In this document: positions 10,721 through 20,100 of the stretch, piece after piece
Numbering within the stretch: position 1 is the stretch's first letter
Layout of the letters: the number at the start of each line of letters is the position of its first letter
Source: Diplocarpon mali
Lineage: Eukaryota; Ascomycota; Leotiomycetes; Helotiales; Drepanopezizaceae
Direction: 5' to 3'
DNA: 26,412 nucleotides
Assembly: GCA_024741835.1 (NCBI GenBank)
Contig: JAENRP010000477.1
Location: 1-26,412 of the forward strand
The notes under the pieces: generated by a model
What the model was told of the DNA's origin: nothing
The model's input: the letters and a program-made list of their open reading frames with translations, nothing else
Database searches by the model: none
Translations under genes and position numbers: made by a program

Positions 10721-10970
10721 TGATAAAGACCACCTTCCCTTTAAACTATTCTTATGATTTACCGCCTTACTACTTGCTATTCTTTACTATTCTATTCCTT
10801 TATTCTCAGTTTCATATTAGTACTTTTGCCTAGATCTATTTCCCTATAAATACTTCTCTTTTCCACCACCTTTGCTTTGCTTTTACAAATTAATCAACTC
10901 GCTCTTCTGACCTACCGCCTTGTTACTATATATTATATTATCGAATTAAACTACTTAGCCAACTATTACT
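10721..10970 (+). promoter_or_regulatory. Spacer with TATA-like box and pyrimidine-rich leader
   Basis: Between the gypsy Pol and the extra frame lies a stretch with TATAAATA at 10845-10852, followed by a C/T-rich run. That is a layout common upstream of fungal genes. It may be an internal promoter for the frame at 10971, or a degenerate LTR of another copy. No TG...CA pair is convincing. Confidence 0.35.
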
Positions 10971-12230
10971 ATAAGCGAACTAATAAATAACCCCCTTCCC
11001 TTTAATAATAAGACTACTACGCCTACTATCGCACTTACTAATTCCCTTAATATATAAGACGACTCTATAATTGGTATTAATAATGCAATAGCGTTTCTAA
11101 TAGAAGTAGACCCTATGCAAGCCGCCCTTGCTTAATAAGTGATAGACGACTAACCTGCTATACCTATTAGAATAGAGTAAGCAGATTTCCAATTGCTATT
11201 TATAAGTGATACAAATAGCAATTCTAACAACTCTAACGATAATAAAGACATTAAGCCTACTACTTTACTATCGCTAACACCACTCTTAGTAGATGATGAA
11301 ATAAACGAACCTACCGCCTCGCCAACCTTGACCTCGACCCCCCTCCTATTTAGGAATAGTACTACCCCTAGTAAAAAAGTCCCTCTCGACTAGCTTTATA
11401 ATAAGTCAAAGAATGAAAACGATAAAGATGATCGACCTACGCTTATTAAGATAAAGAGGGATAGTATACTAATAAAAAGAAAGGATAGTATAATAATTTA
11501 AGAGTCGCAACCTAGTAAATTAAAGCTATTAAAAAATAACCTTTAGAGATAGCTATATTAAAACATTACCAACTAAGGCGAAATATAGGTTAACCTAAGG
11601 CCTGCCAGATTTAAAGCGTTTGAATAGCGCATCTGAAAGACGGTTGTTAAAGCTATATAAAGCGAGGAACGCCTGCCTGCTAATATAGATAAGGTAATTG
11701 CTAAGATCAAGGCTAAGGGAGGAACTTTTATATAAGGTGGATATATGGTTTTCGTTATACTATTTAAGGTAGTCGAATTTAACCGTTTATATAATAACCT
11801 TAATAAAAAGTCACGCAAATTAGAGATACTATACGCAAAGCTCCAAGCCTTAGAGGACAACTATAATAAACTGCAGAGATAAGTCGCTACTTATGCTATT
11901 ATATAAAAGAGGAAGGCTACCTCTACTACTACCGCTAATACCCTTGCTAAATGCCAAAAGTTAAATCAGATAGGTTAGCTAAAGCAAATATGCGAAAATC
12001 AATAATAATATTACAAACTCAAAGACCCCTATAACCGAAAGTTGATTAGTGCATTCGATAATCTTAATAAACTGGTCGAGACTACTATTAAGACTATCTA
12101 AGCAAAAGGGGATCCGATAAGCGAAAAGATAAAGGGCTTTATTAATAAAGCTGAAAATAGAATTATATACGACTTCATCTAAGAATAGGTTGAGATAAGG
12201 GCACCTCGCTTCTTAAGAGGGGGGGGGTAA
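10971..12230 (+). pseudogene. Extra ORF of the gypsy element, unknown function (relic)
   Basis: One frame holds for 420 codons with no shift. Stops are TAA/TAG except one TGA. The likely start is ATA at 10971, an ATG after G-to-A change. The first 150 residues are low complexity, rich in Asn, Thr, Ser, Asp and Pro. The middle has PARFKAFE and LPANIDKVIAKIKA. A heptad-like segment (NLNKKSRKLEILYAKLQALE, about 11794-11853) suggests a coiled coil. The C-terminus is charged and ends in the G-run of the polypurine tract. I see no zinc knuckle, protease or transmembrane segment. The N-terminus resembles a gypsy Gag in composition, so a displaced gag is the main alternative. Position after Pol is that of env or accessory genes in other elements. 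I do not recognise the family. Confidence 0.6.
12215..12227 (+). other. Polypurine tract of the gypsy element
   Basis: The run aagaggggggggg sits directly before the LTR and would prime plus-strand DNA synthesis. Its uninterrupted G-run contains no CpA or TpG and so would not be expected to suffer RIP. Confidence 0.7.
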
Positions 12231-12532
12231 TATTATAGTATAGTTGTAATATAGTCGTAATAGAAGTATAAGAACTGTTAGAGCAGATAGTAGTATAAAT
12301 AGAGGCAAAATAGACTGATGCAATAGATATGCCGCACCTTTACTATACCTTTCCTTTAATAGATAGAATATGACTTATTAGTAGAAATCGACTTCTAGGA
12401 GTCGTAGGCTAAGGAGAGCATATTAAGAGGAAGGCTTCCTACTTTATATATACTCCTTAGCTTTGAATTCTATACGATTTAGCAGCCTTGATCTCAGTGA
12501 CTTTATCGACTTGTGCTTTGCTTCCGCCGTCA
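12228..12532 (+). repeat. Gypsy 3' LTR (about 305 bp)
   Basis: It begins after the polypurine tract (TAATATTATAG, where TG has probably become TA) and ends with CA at 12531-12532. TATA-like boxes lie at 12294-12301 and 12445-12452. The last 70 bases are less mutated than the rest. The right edge is set by the start of copia homology on the other strand. Confidence 0.55.
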
Positions 12533-14999
12533 TAATGCTAGAGTCTATATTATAACCGGCCTAGTTTAAAAGGTATTTAAAGCATTTTACTAAAGGATAT
12601 CCGAATCTTTTATACAGCCTTCGAATCTCTATTTCTATTAAGTGGCATATATTAATCGTACCCTTTAAAGTTATTAGAAGTTGCTCTATTATATTAAGTA
12701 GGAGCTATAGGTACCTATGTTTTCTAATAATTAAGTATTTCTCCTTACTAATTATAAGCAAATTGCGCAGATTATTATATTTAGCTCCTATTTTATCAAG
12801 TTGTTATAAGTAGATTAAAAACGGTATATCTGCCTTTATAATTAAGAACTCTATAGAGCCTGCTAATATTCGAATAGTTATTTTACTAATTGCATTTCGC
12901 AAACCTATCCTAAAGGTAATTTTATACTTTTTAGCGCCGAGAAGAGCTAGAACTACGTCTTATATATTTTGCAAGGCTTTGAATTAGTTGATTCCTCTTA
13001 CGTTTTTATTTAAGGCGCCTATATCAATTAGGAATCCTTAAAAGAATTGATCCGTCTATTAGGTTATAAATACCTTAGGGTCCGTTTGTATCAGTTTATT
13101 AACCCTTATTATTAAAAGGTATTTAGCCTTCTGCTTTTCGAGCTAGTTAAGTATAGTTCTCAAGTCATATTCCTAATTAGAAGCTAGGAATACTATAGTA
13201 AAGTTAATATTACTATCTTTAAGGTCGCTATTTGCTTAATCCTCCTCTTTTAAAGACATTTCCTATTTATTCTTATTAGTCCTATTGCCTTTTGAATATG
13301 CTCTATTATCCTCTTAAGCTAGGTATACCTTATATATTTTATCTATTGGCTTATAGCCTTCGGCTTATCGGCTTACTATATAGCGAGACTTTTAAACGGC
13401 TCTTTCTTCTTTTAAGTGCTTGCTACTATAGCAGTCCTTTTTCTAATATATAATTTACCTTATATAGCCTGGTTTTAATTAAAAGGTTATTCCTCTTTTA
13501 TTACCTTAAGTAAACTTCATCTTTCTATTTAAAAAGTGCGCTATAGATTACCTTTGCTCTTTAGCTAAATAATATCAAGGTCTATTAGTAGCTAAACTAG
13601 AGTGCTAGGGTCTAGATAGTCCGTCTTAGGCAACTACTCTTGCACAAGCCCGTAAGCTATCTAATAGAGCTAGGAACGTTGCAAATAGCTTAAAAAGTGC
13701 CATTTGAAATAGCCGATTTCCGAAAACACCTTATATAAGTCTATCTCTAATAGATCGATCATTCCTTATACTAGTATATAGGCCTAATTATAGGTTTTAT
13801 AGCTCCCTAGTATAGTTCTCAAGTTAGGTTAAGATCGGTTTCCCCCTTTAATAGTCTTCTTATTAGAATAGGTCAAATATCAGCCGAAACCACCTTCCTA
13901 GGAATCTACTACTCCTCTCTTCAGTCTTATAATTAGTTCGAATAGCCTCTACTAGGTTGGTAAACTTAAAGTTCTTATTTTATAAGTACCAATAGTAGTA
14001 GGTTAAGGCTAAGTCTTATAGTATAGAAGGAAACACTCTATACTATATACTTTAGTCTATAGAGGCTCTTTAATATAAATCGGCAAATATATAAAGCTTC
14101 TTATTAAGATGATTTCTACTACTTAAGTATTAAGTTTCCTTAATATATATCTTACTTAGATTTATAAGAGTTTTAGCCTGATCTAAAGTTAAAGGTTCTA
14201 TAATATACTAAGATAGTTAAGCGTCGCTTTAGTTTAGGTTTAAAAGCGCTTTTAAACCCCTTCTTATAGCAAAGGGTAATAATAATCTATCTTTTAATTA
14301 GATTAGCAGTATCGGTATCAGATTCGGGATCTCTTAATATTATATAACTAAGGTTCGTCCTAACTAGGGTTAATATAGTATTCTTTTAAGGTTATATTAT
14401 TTAATTATTTATCTTAAAGTATTTACTTTATATAAGTTGTCTTATAAAGTATTATTATTATATCTAAGGTATCCTTACTAAAGCGAGTCTTAGCGTAGTG
14501 TCTCTTATTTAACTATAGTAACCCTTTAAGCAAGTAGCTCGCTTATTCGCATAGATTCGGCAAATTCTAAAGTAGACCTTATTCTATATCTTAGAGATTG
14601 TGCTATAACTGAGTTTAATACTTCTTAAGTCTATAATTCTAGCTGATCTTTTAGCTACTTATTCCCTTTTCAATATATTATATTAAAAAGTGCCTAGCTA
14701 ATTGAAACGCCCTTCTTATACTAAACGTATACTTTATAATACTAAAGGTTGTCCCTTAAGCGTCGTCGAACGTCCTTATCTAGCGACTTAAAATCGCTAA
14801 CTATCTAATCTTAGAACTCCTTTTAAAAGTCCTTAGCAAGATATAACCCTCTCCTTTTGCTATCTTATAGTATCTTCCGAAAGTTCTTTATATATAGGTC
14901 TTTTAATTTAAGGGCCTTTTCGCTAGGTTGATCCTCTTAAGGTCTCGTATCCCTTTTAAGGTCCCTTAGTATCTGAGGTTACCTTAGATTAAATAGCAT
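12533..14999 (-). pseudogene. Copia Gag-PR relic, family C
   Basis: The minus-strand frame runs about 820 codons from a retained ATG (14999-14997) and keeps register at the zinc knuckle and protease. The N-terminal third is helical, with LAKDFxKEF and LRYRIRSTLEFAESM. A copia-type Gag core follows, with YRVFPSIL and NKNFKFTNLVEAIR near 14000. A damaged knuckle near 13435 reads KKDCYSSKHLKEER. The protease has FLIDIGALN near 13020, where DTGA has become DIGA but Asp is kept, followed by a FLI-x2-DIPFLI-type core. The frame ends with IRRLYKRFGYPLVKC, a pre-integrase motif whose His is now Tyr. Order and motifs match a known fungal Ty1/copia polyprotein type. It ends at the gypsy insertion. Confidence 0.8.
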
Positions 15000-15425
15000 T
15001 AATAGTCCTCCCTTAGTTATTTCTTAATATTATCCGGATATTACTCTACGCCCTAATAGGGTCCGAAAGAAGTCTAATATAATTGTATTTTATATATTAT
15101 TATACTATTATCTAATTATAGTTAGGATACTGATTGCACTCCAGTTTTGCCCTAATTATAATACGTAATAGAACGCAGGTAAAAGAAGATAGTATCTACC
15201 TTTAAAGTAATAACTCTAGCTAGATTCGCGTACCTTTCGCCTTTTCTCCTCTAGTAGTAACTAATATTACTTTATACGTTTAGGTTAGTATTTAGGGTAA
15301 GCCGGAAATACAATCAAGTACTCCTTAAATTAAGAAAGAATTCTTTAGTTTAATAACCTTGCTATCTATAGTAAAGGTGCTACTACTAATTAGTATAGGT
15401 TCTATACTAGTAATCGATATTCACG
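15000..15425 (-). other. Family C leader
   Basis: These are AT-rich bases between the putative LTR and the Gag ATG. The stretch directly after the LTR (minus strand, about 15425-15395) should hold the primer-binding site. It contains TAGTATAGAACC, which is only loosely like the usual tRNA-Met site. No gene is seen. Confidence 0.4.
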
Positions 15426-15582
15426 TGAATATAGTTAAGTACTTATTATTAAAAAGAATCTATTATAATATCTGTCTATCTTTATATAACTGAGATAGTA
15501 CCTTTATACCTATAAATATCCTCCTTTCTATAGTCCCTACTAGCTGTATATGGATATCCTTCCGAAGTCCTTCGGCTAAACA
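15426..15582 (-). repeat. Putative family C 5' LTR (157 bp)
   Basis: On the minus strand the piece starts TGTTTAGCCGAAGG and ends ATATTCA, a TG...CA pair. Near its start is a hairpin (CCGAA-GTCC-TTCGG on the plus strand, 15562-15575). No second copy is in the window, so the ends are inferred. Confidence 0.45.
15562..15575. other. Hairpin at the edge of the family C LTR
   Basis: A stem of CCGAA/TTCGG around GTCC is nested inside AGCTGT (15542-15547) and ACAGCT (15580-15585). A palindrome GGATATCC (15552-15559) is also present. It lies a few bases from the family E LTR. Confidence 0.4.
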
Positions 15583-15589
15583 GCTGTGG

Positions 15590-15781
15590 TGCGGTCGGCT
15601 GGAGGGCCTTCATTAGGTCGCTTAGGAGGCTTGCAGAAGTAGGAGAAGATGATTAATTGTATTATTATCTAGTATATATATGGTAAGGAGACTTCGGAAA
15701 GAAAAGGGAGAGTCTATGACTTAGCAGAGTCATATAGAGGGTCTTTAGAATAAGTGGAGACTCCGCCTATTTTATATAATA
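15590..15781 (-). repeat. Family E 3' LTR (192 bp)
   Basis: It aligns base for base with the other two LTRs. The final 12 bases read ttttatataata where they have ttctgcacgaca: six changes, all C-to-T or G-to-A, so the terminal TG (minus strand) became TA. Confidence 0.8.
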
Positions 15782-16180
15782 TACCCTTTAATTAGGCGAT
15801 GCTCTTAGAATTGCTTAGCTATATAGATAAAATAAAGGAAAGAATAGCAGTTATAAAGAAAAAAGGCTTTATCTTATATACTGCCCCTCTAGAGGTCGTT
15901 CCTTTTAGAATAAGAAGGGTCGCTATAGGCAATAAGCACGCTTAGGAATCTTCGCAATTCTATACTAATGCTCTATTAGGCTTCCTATAGAGTATTTCTA
16001 TTGCAAAGGTTCTCCTTCCCTTCTTTTAAAAATAATCCTCCTTTATCATTTAAAATATCGTCTTTATATTAATAATTTTTAAATATAAAAGGAACTCCTG
16101 CTTATTATAGCCTTAGCCGCCCTTATAAAGTAAGACCCTTAGAGTCCCTTGTACCTTGCGTTATACTAACTTTGCGCTAA
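15782..16180. other. Spacer of family E between 3' LTR and antisense frame
   Basis: AT-rich sequence without a frame I can defend on either strand. On the minus strand it should contain the polypurine tract just above 15781; I see only short purine runs. No repeats to other parts of the window were noticed. Confidence 0.35.
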
Positions 16181-17143
16181 GTCGCTAGCGCTCCCTTAGG
16201 AGTTGCAACCCTATCCCAGTCCTCCTAGCGCCTACTAGGTAATAAGCCGCCGCCGCTGTCCCTGCTGCCGCCGCCGCCGCCTCTGCCGCCGCCGCCGCTA
16301 CCTAAGAGCCCTACCCCTACTGCGCGCCATATGCCTAAGCTTATAATAGAGCGCGATAATACGTGCGTGCGTTATATTATATATAAGAGTACTAGCAATC
16401 TCGATTATTAGTACTTTAATAGCACCTTTAGTATGCGTTACATTTATTATATAGTGCTAAGCAATAGCTGCTAGCAGGCTAGCAGACCTCTTTTTGCCTC
16501 TTAAGAGGCTATTATATCGGCCCGCGCCTGCGGCGCCTTTAAGGAGGAGGTGGTGCTATTACTTAACGCAATAAAGGGTGCGCTTTAGAGCTTCTATAGT
16601 ATGTCTTATTAAATCTTATTAAGTTTTAGGCTAATTTTAAAAGATAGGAGCAATCGGACCCTAGTACTAAGAGGGCCTGCTACTCCTACGAGTAGTAGTG
16701 CTACTACCTCCCCTACTCTTAGCATTCTATTCCCGTTTGCTACTAGCCTGTCCTCCGCCGCCCTATTCCCCCCGCTTGCCGCCGCCGCTCCTATCCCTGC
16801 CGCTGCCGCTAACGCCGACCCGTTTATATCTCTATTTGTTTCCCTGGCCCCTGCCGTTGCCGCGCCCGCCTTCGCTGCCGCTCCCGCTATACCTCCCGCC
16901 TTCGCCCCTGCTATTACTAGTATATTCGCCGGCGGGCCTTTGGCCGAGGGAGTGCCTCTAGGCCTCTCTTAAGAGGAGATTTATATAGAGCTAATAGCTA
17001 TAGCTTTGCGGCTCCTAGCCTTAGCTAAGAGAATCTGAAATAGGATTGCGCCTTATAATAGCAGCTTAAGAACGTTACCTATTCTTGTATTTTTAGAAAA
17101 AGGAGAAGCTTCTATAATGCGATTTGCAAAAGAAAACAAATAA
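16181..17143 (+). pseudogene. Antisense Pro/Ala-rich ORF inside family E, unknown function
   Basis: A plus-strand frame of about 320 codons lies opposite to the element's own genes. I count eight internal stops, all TAG or TAA but one TGA, as in the RIP-damaged genes here. The N-terminal part has a Pro-rich tract from a (CCG)n run at 16246-16299. A middle part reads like folded protein (SARACGAFKEEVVLLLNAIK near 16512-16571). Next comes an Ala/Pro-rich domain (about 16700-16930) and a C-terminal helix (IELIAIALRLLALA, then LEKGEASIMRFAKENK). It converges with the RNase H end near 17200. I recognise no family. The frame of 16698-16961 seen one register away is a shadow of the Ala-rich part. 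A captured host fragment or nested element are alternatives to an accessory gene. Confidence 0.5.
16246..16299 (+). repeat. (CCG)n-rich trinucleotide tract
   Basis: Imperfect CCG/CTG triplets form a GC-rich island in otherwise AT-rich DNA and encode a poly-Pro stretch in the plus-strand frame. It contains little CpA, which fits its survival under CpA-directed mutation. Confidence 0.7.
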
Positions 17144-17199
17144 ATATAACTATAAGAGAGTAGGAGCTTATAAGTACAAGTCTCCTAATAATAAGTGAC

Positions 17200-20100
17200 T
17201 ACTTGCTAATAAGTGCGAGTTATTAAATGATTATTTAAAAGCTCTAAAGGTTTAATAAATAAATAAAGCTTTTAAACTTCTAGCGGTCTAGGTTCTTAGT
17301 AAGCCTATCTGTATACATCTTCCTAGTAAAGAGGTAGATTATCTAAAAGCTTCCTCTTTAGTACTCTTAGCGGATTTATATATTACTAATTTCGATATAT
17401 TAGAGGCTTGTCTTAATCTTCTTATTCTTTATAACAATTAGCCGAATCGTCTATTAATTATTATAATATATATTCCATTTAAAGAGGGAGTCTATGCGAA
17501 TCTCTTTAAAGAGGCGTTTTATAGCTATTATCTCTTTTATAATAGAAACTATACTATAGAGTTCTGCTTTAATAGAGGAGAGTATAATAGTCGCTTAGCA
17601 ATTCGCTTTTTAAATAATCGGTCCTTTAAATAGAAAGAAGATATATCCTTAAGAGGATTTATAGGTCTCTTAATCATCTTTAAAAGAAGCATCTAAAGAT
17701 GCGACCAATTGGTATTCCTTAGCTTTAAAGCTATAGGCAATTCCTAAGAAGCATATACTATATAGGTATTAAAGTGTCTAGTCTGCGGCTAAGAGGTACT
17801 TAAAGCTTAGATTAGTTAGAAAGAAAGATAGTTAAGAGGCTATAAATATAATATCTAAGTATATTATAATTGCTATATAAAGAATAGAGCCTATTTTCTC
17901 TTAGTACTCTTTTACCTTTTCTAAGGAAGCTTGCCCTAAATTCTTAATAAACTCCTTCTTTAGTAATAGAGTATTAGGCACTCTCCTTATATTAGCTTTA
18001 AATTTTTAAGCGATCTTCTTAATATAAGTATTATAAATTAAAGAGATCCTCTTTACCTTTCTATTTTAAATAATCCTTACTCTAAGGAACTAAGAGATAT
18101 CTCTTATAATAGTAAACTTATACGCTCTCTTTAGGTCTTTAATTAGATAAGTCGCTTAATTTAAGTTAAAGGCCTTATATAATACTTGAATATTATTAAT
18201 ATAAAACGCTATAAAAACTGTACGATCCTTTATTATAAAAATATAAGGCTCCTTGCTTAATAGCTTGAGTTAAAGGCCCTTAAGCGTTCCTGCGAAGTTC
18301 CTATACTATAGCACTAGAGAGTCTTTTAGCCTATAAAGCGTGCGGTCTAGTTCTACTACCATACTAGGATACTTAAAGCCATTTAATAAGAAGCATATGA
18401 CTAAAGTACTCCTTAGGTCTTTAAAAGTGTTAATAAATGCATTAATAATATTGAACTGCTTTACTTTTATATTAAAGTATATAGTAAGCGCTATTAATAT
18501 CTTAAAAGACCTTGCTATAAGCGTAGTTGCATAGGTTAAGAAAATTAAAGCTTTATCTTAAAGATCCTCTTATATAACTAGTTATAATCGGCACTTTAGA
18601 AGCTTGCTAAAGCTATTAACCTTATAAGTAAAAACCTATTTTAATAGTATTAGTAGGGGCTTTGAGTAGTCCTTTTGCATAATTCTCTAGCAACTTTGAG
18701 ATTTTAGATTCTTAATCTCCTAGCGCCCTCCTTCCTTAAATCGTTTATTAAAAGGGTGCTTCTCTAAGTCTAGCTATCCTTTCGAAGGCTTTGGCAAAGA
18801 GCCTTAGTACTATAGGCGGTTAAGAGATTGCGCTCTGTCCTTTACTTAACTATTAACTATAGTTTTAATAATTATATAAATTATTAAATAGTCCTTCTTA
18901 TCTTCTTTTATTTATTTATTTGCTTAAAAGGTTAATATAAACTCCTATATATATAAGGAGTAGGGTAAATTAATATTGCTTTAAAAGAGAATATACTTTA
19001 AAGTAGTAGCGTATACTTTTAAAGTCTCCTATTACTTAATACTTAAGCGTCTTATCCTCTTTTACTTAGGAAGAGGGAATTCCTCTTTACGCTTTTCTCT
19101 ATAGGTCTTCTCCTCTATTTTTATTATTACTAAAGGTTCCTTTAAGAGTCTAAGTAGCTCTATCTCTTAAGCCTATAGTCTTTAAGCTAGTATTATAACT
19201 TAAGGTATTATATTATTAAGGCCTACTCCTTTTATTAGGTCGCTTTTTATAAGACTATTAGAGCTCTTCCTAGATCTTAGTAGTAGTACCTTTAGCCTTT
19301 TACTAAAGTTTATTAAGGCCTGCCTTTATAATTGAAGACTTTGTCTTAAAGCCTTTAAGCTATTTCTATTCTTATATAAAATAGTAGCTAAAGATCTGCC
19401 GATTGCTTTATAAAACTCGTCTTTAAAGACTCCCTTAGAGTCGTCTAAGGTTCCTTCTTTAATAGGGCCTTTATAGGGAATTATCACCTTTAAGCTCTAG
19501 TTGCTATTTGCCTTCTTAAAGACTGGCGAAGTAGCTTCCAATTCGCTTGCTTCTACCCTTAAGTTTCCAAGCGGGTCTCTCGGATTTGGATTTAAGTTAA
19601 GGCCTTCTATATTATTAGTTAGAGGCTATAGAGCAGCGTTGGTCTATAATATAAGCTCTTCTTATATAGCGGCTTCTTCTGCGGCGATTGCGTTCGGCCT
19701 TGCGATAAGCTCTGATTCTTTGAAAATGCCTTCGAACTTAGCGTTTTAAGCTCCCTCTCCCTTTTTAATCAATTGGAGGGTTATCTTAAGTTCCTAGCGC
19801 GATATAGGGTTTGCGCGCTTAGCTTTTAGACTATAGAAGAGAGACTTATCAAATTTGATATTATAAGTTATTATTACTCGCTAGAGCATAGGAATCCAGA
19901 TTTTATAAATATTAAAGGTAATATATCTAATTAAGTAACCTAAGTACCCTTATAGTTTAATTTTAAAGGTTCGGCGGTCCTTTCCTACCTCCTTCTCTTT
20001 AATTAAAAGGTATACGTAAGCACTATATATATAAATGCGACTCTAGTCAGGCTTTAAGCTTACTATTATCTACTTAATAAGCAGCGGCTTATAGAATTGA

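Larger units (their letters stand above)
9778..12532 (+). mobile_element. Ty3/gypsy retrotransposon, 3' part
   Basis: This fragment starts inside integrase, directly after the family E LTR. It runs through the integrase C-terminus, a chromodomain, a spacer with a TATA-like box, an extra frame (10971-12230), a polypurine tract of nine G at 12219-12227 and a 305-bp LTR ending CA at 12532. Gag, protease, RT and RNase H are missing from the window. Beyond 12532 the sequence becomes minus-strand copia pre-integrase, so the gypsy element seems to have landed inside a copia element. Confidence 0.75.
12533..15582 (-). mobile_element. Ty1/copia retrotransposon, family C, 5' part
   Basis: On the minus strand this holds a putative 5' LTR (15582-15426), a leader, Gag from ATG at 14999, zinc knuckle, protease and the start of the pre-integrase domain, all in one frame. 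It stops at the gypsy LTR edge, so integrase core, RT and RNase H are absent. It differs in sequence from families A and E. Confidence 0.75.

Noticed and set aside
10719..10889. Gypsy LTR between chromodomain and extra ORF
   Set aside because: No polypurine tract precedes it and no second copy exists. A much better tract and LTR lie at 12215-12532.
11573..11860. 95-codon minus-strand frame
   Set aside because: It is antisense to the coiled-coil part of the gypsy extra ORF and has no independent support.
16698..16961. 87-codon Leu/Pro-rich plus-strand frame
   Set aside because: It is one register away from the longer frame 16181-17143, and its composition is what GCC/CCG-rich DNA gives when misread.
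18340..18534. 64-codon plus-strand frame
   Set aside because: It is antisense to the family E reverse transcriptase. The frames at 19501-19749 and 21046-21282 are likewise antisense to family E Pol.
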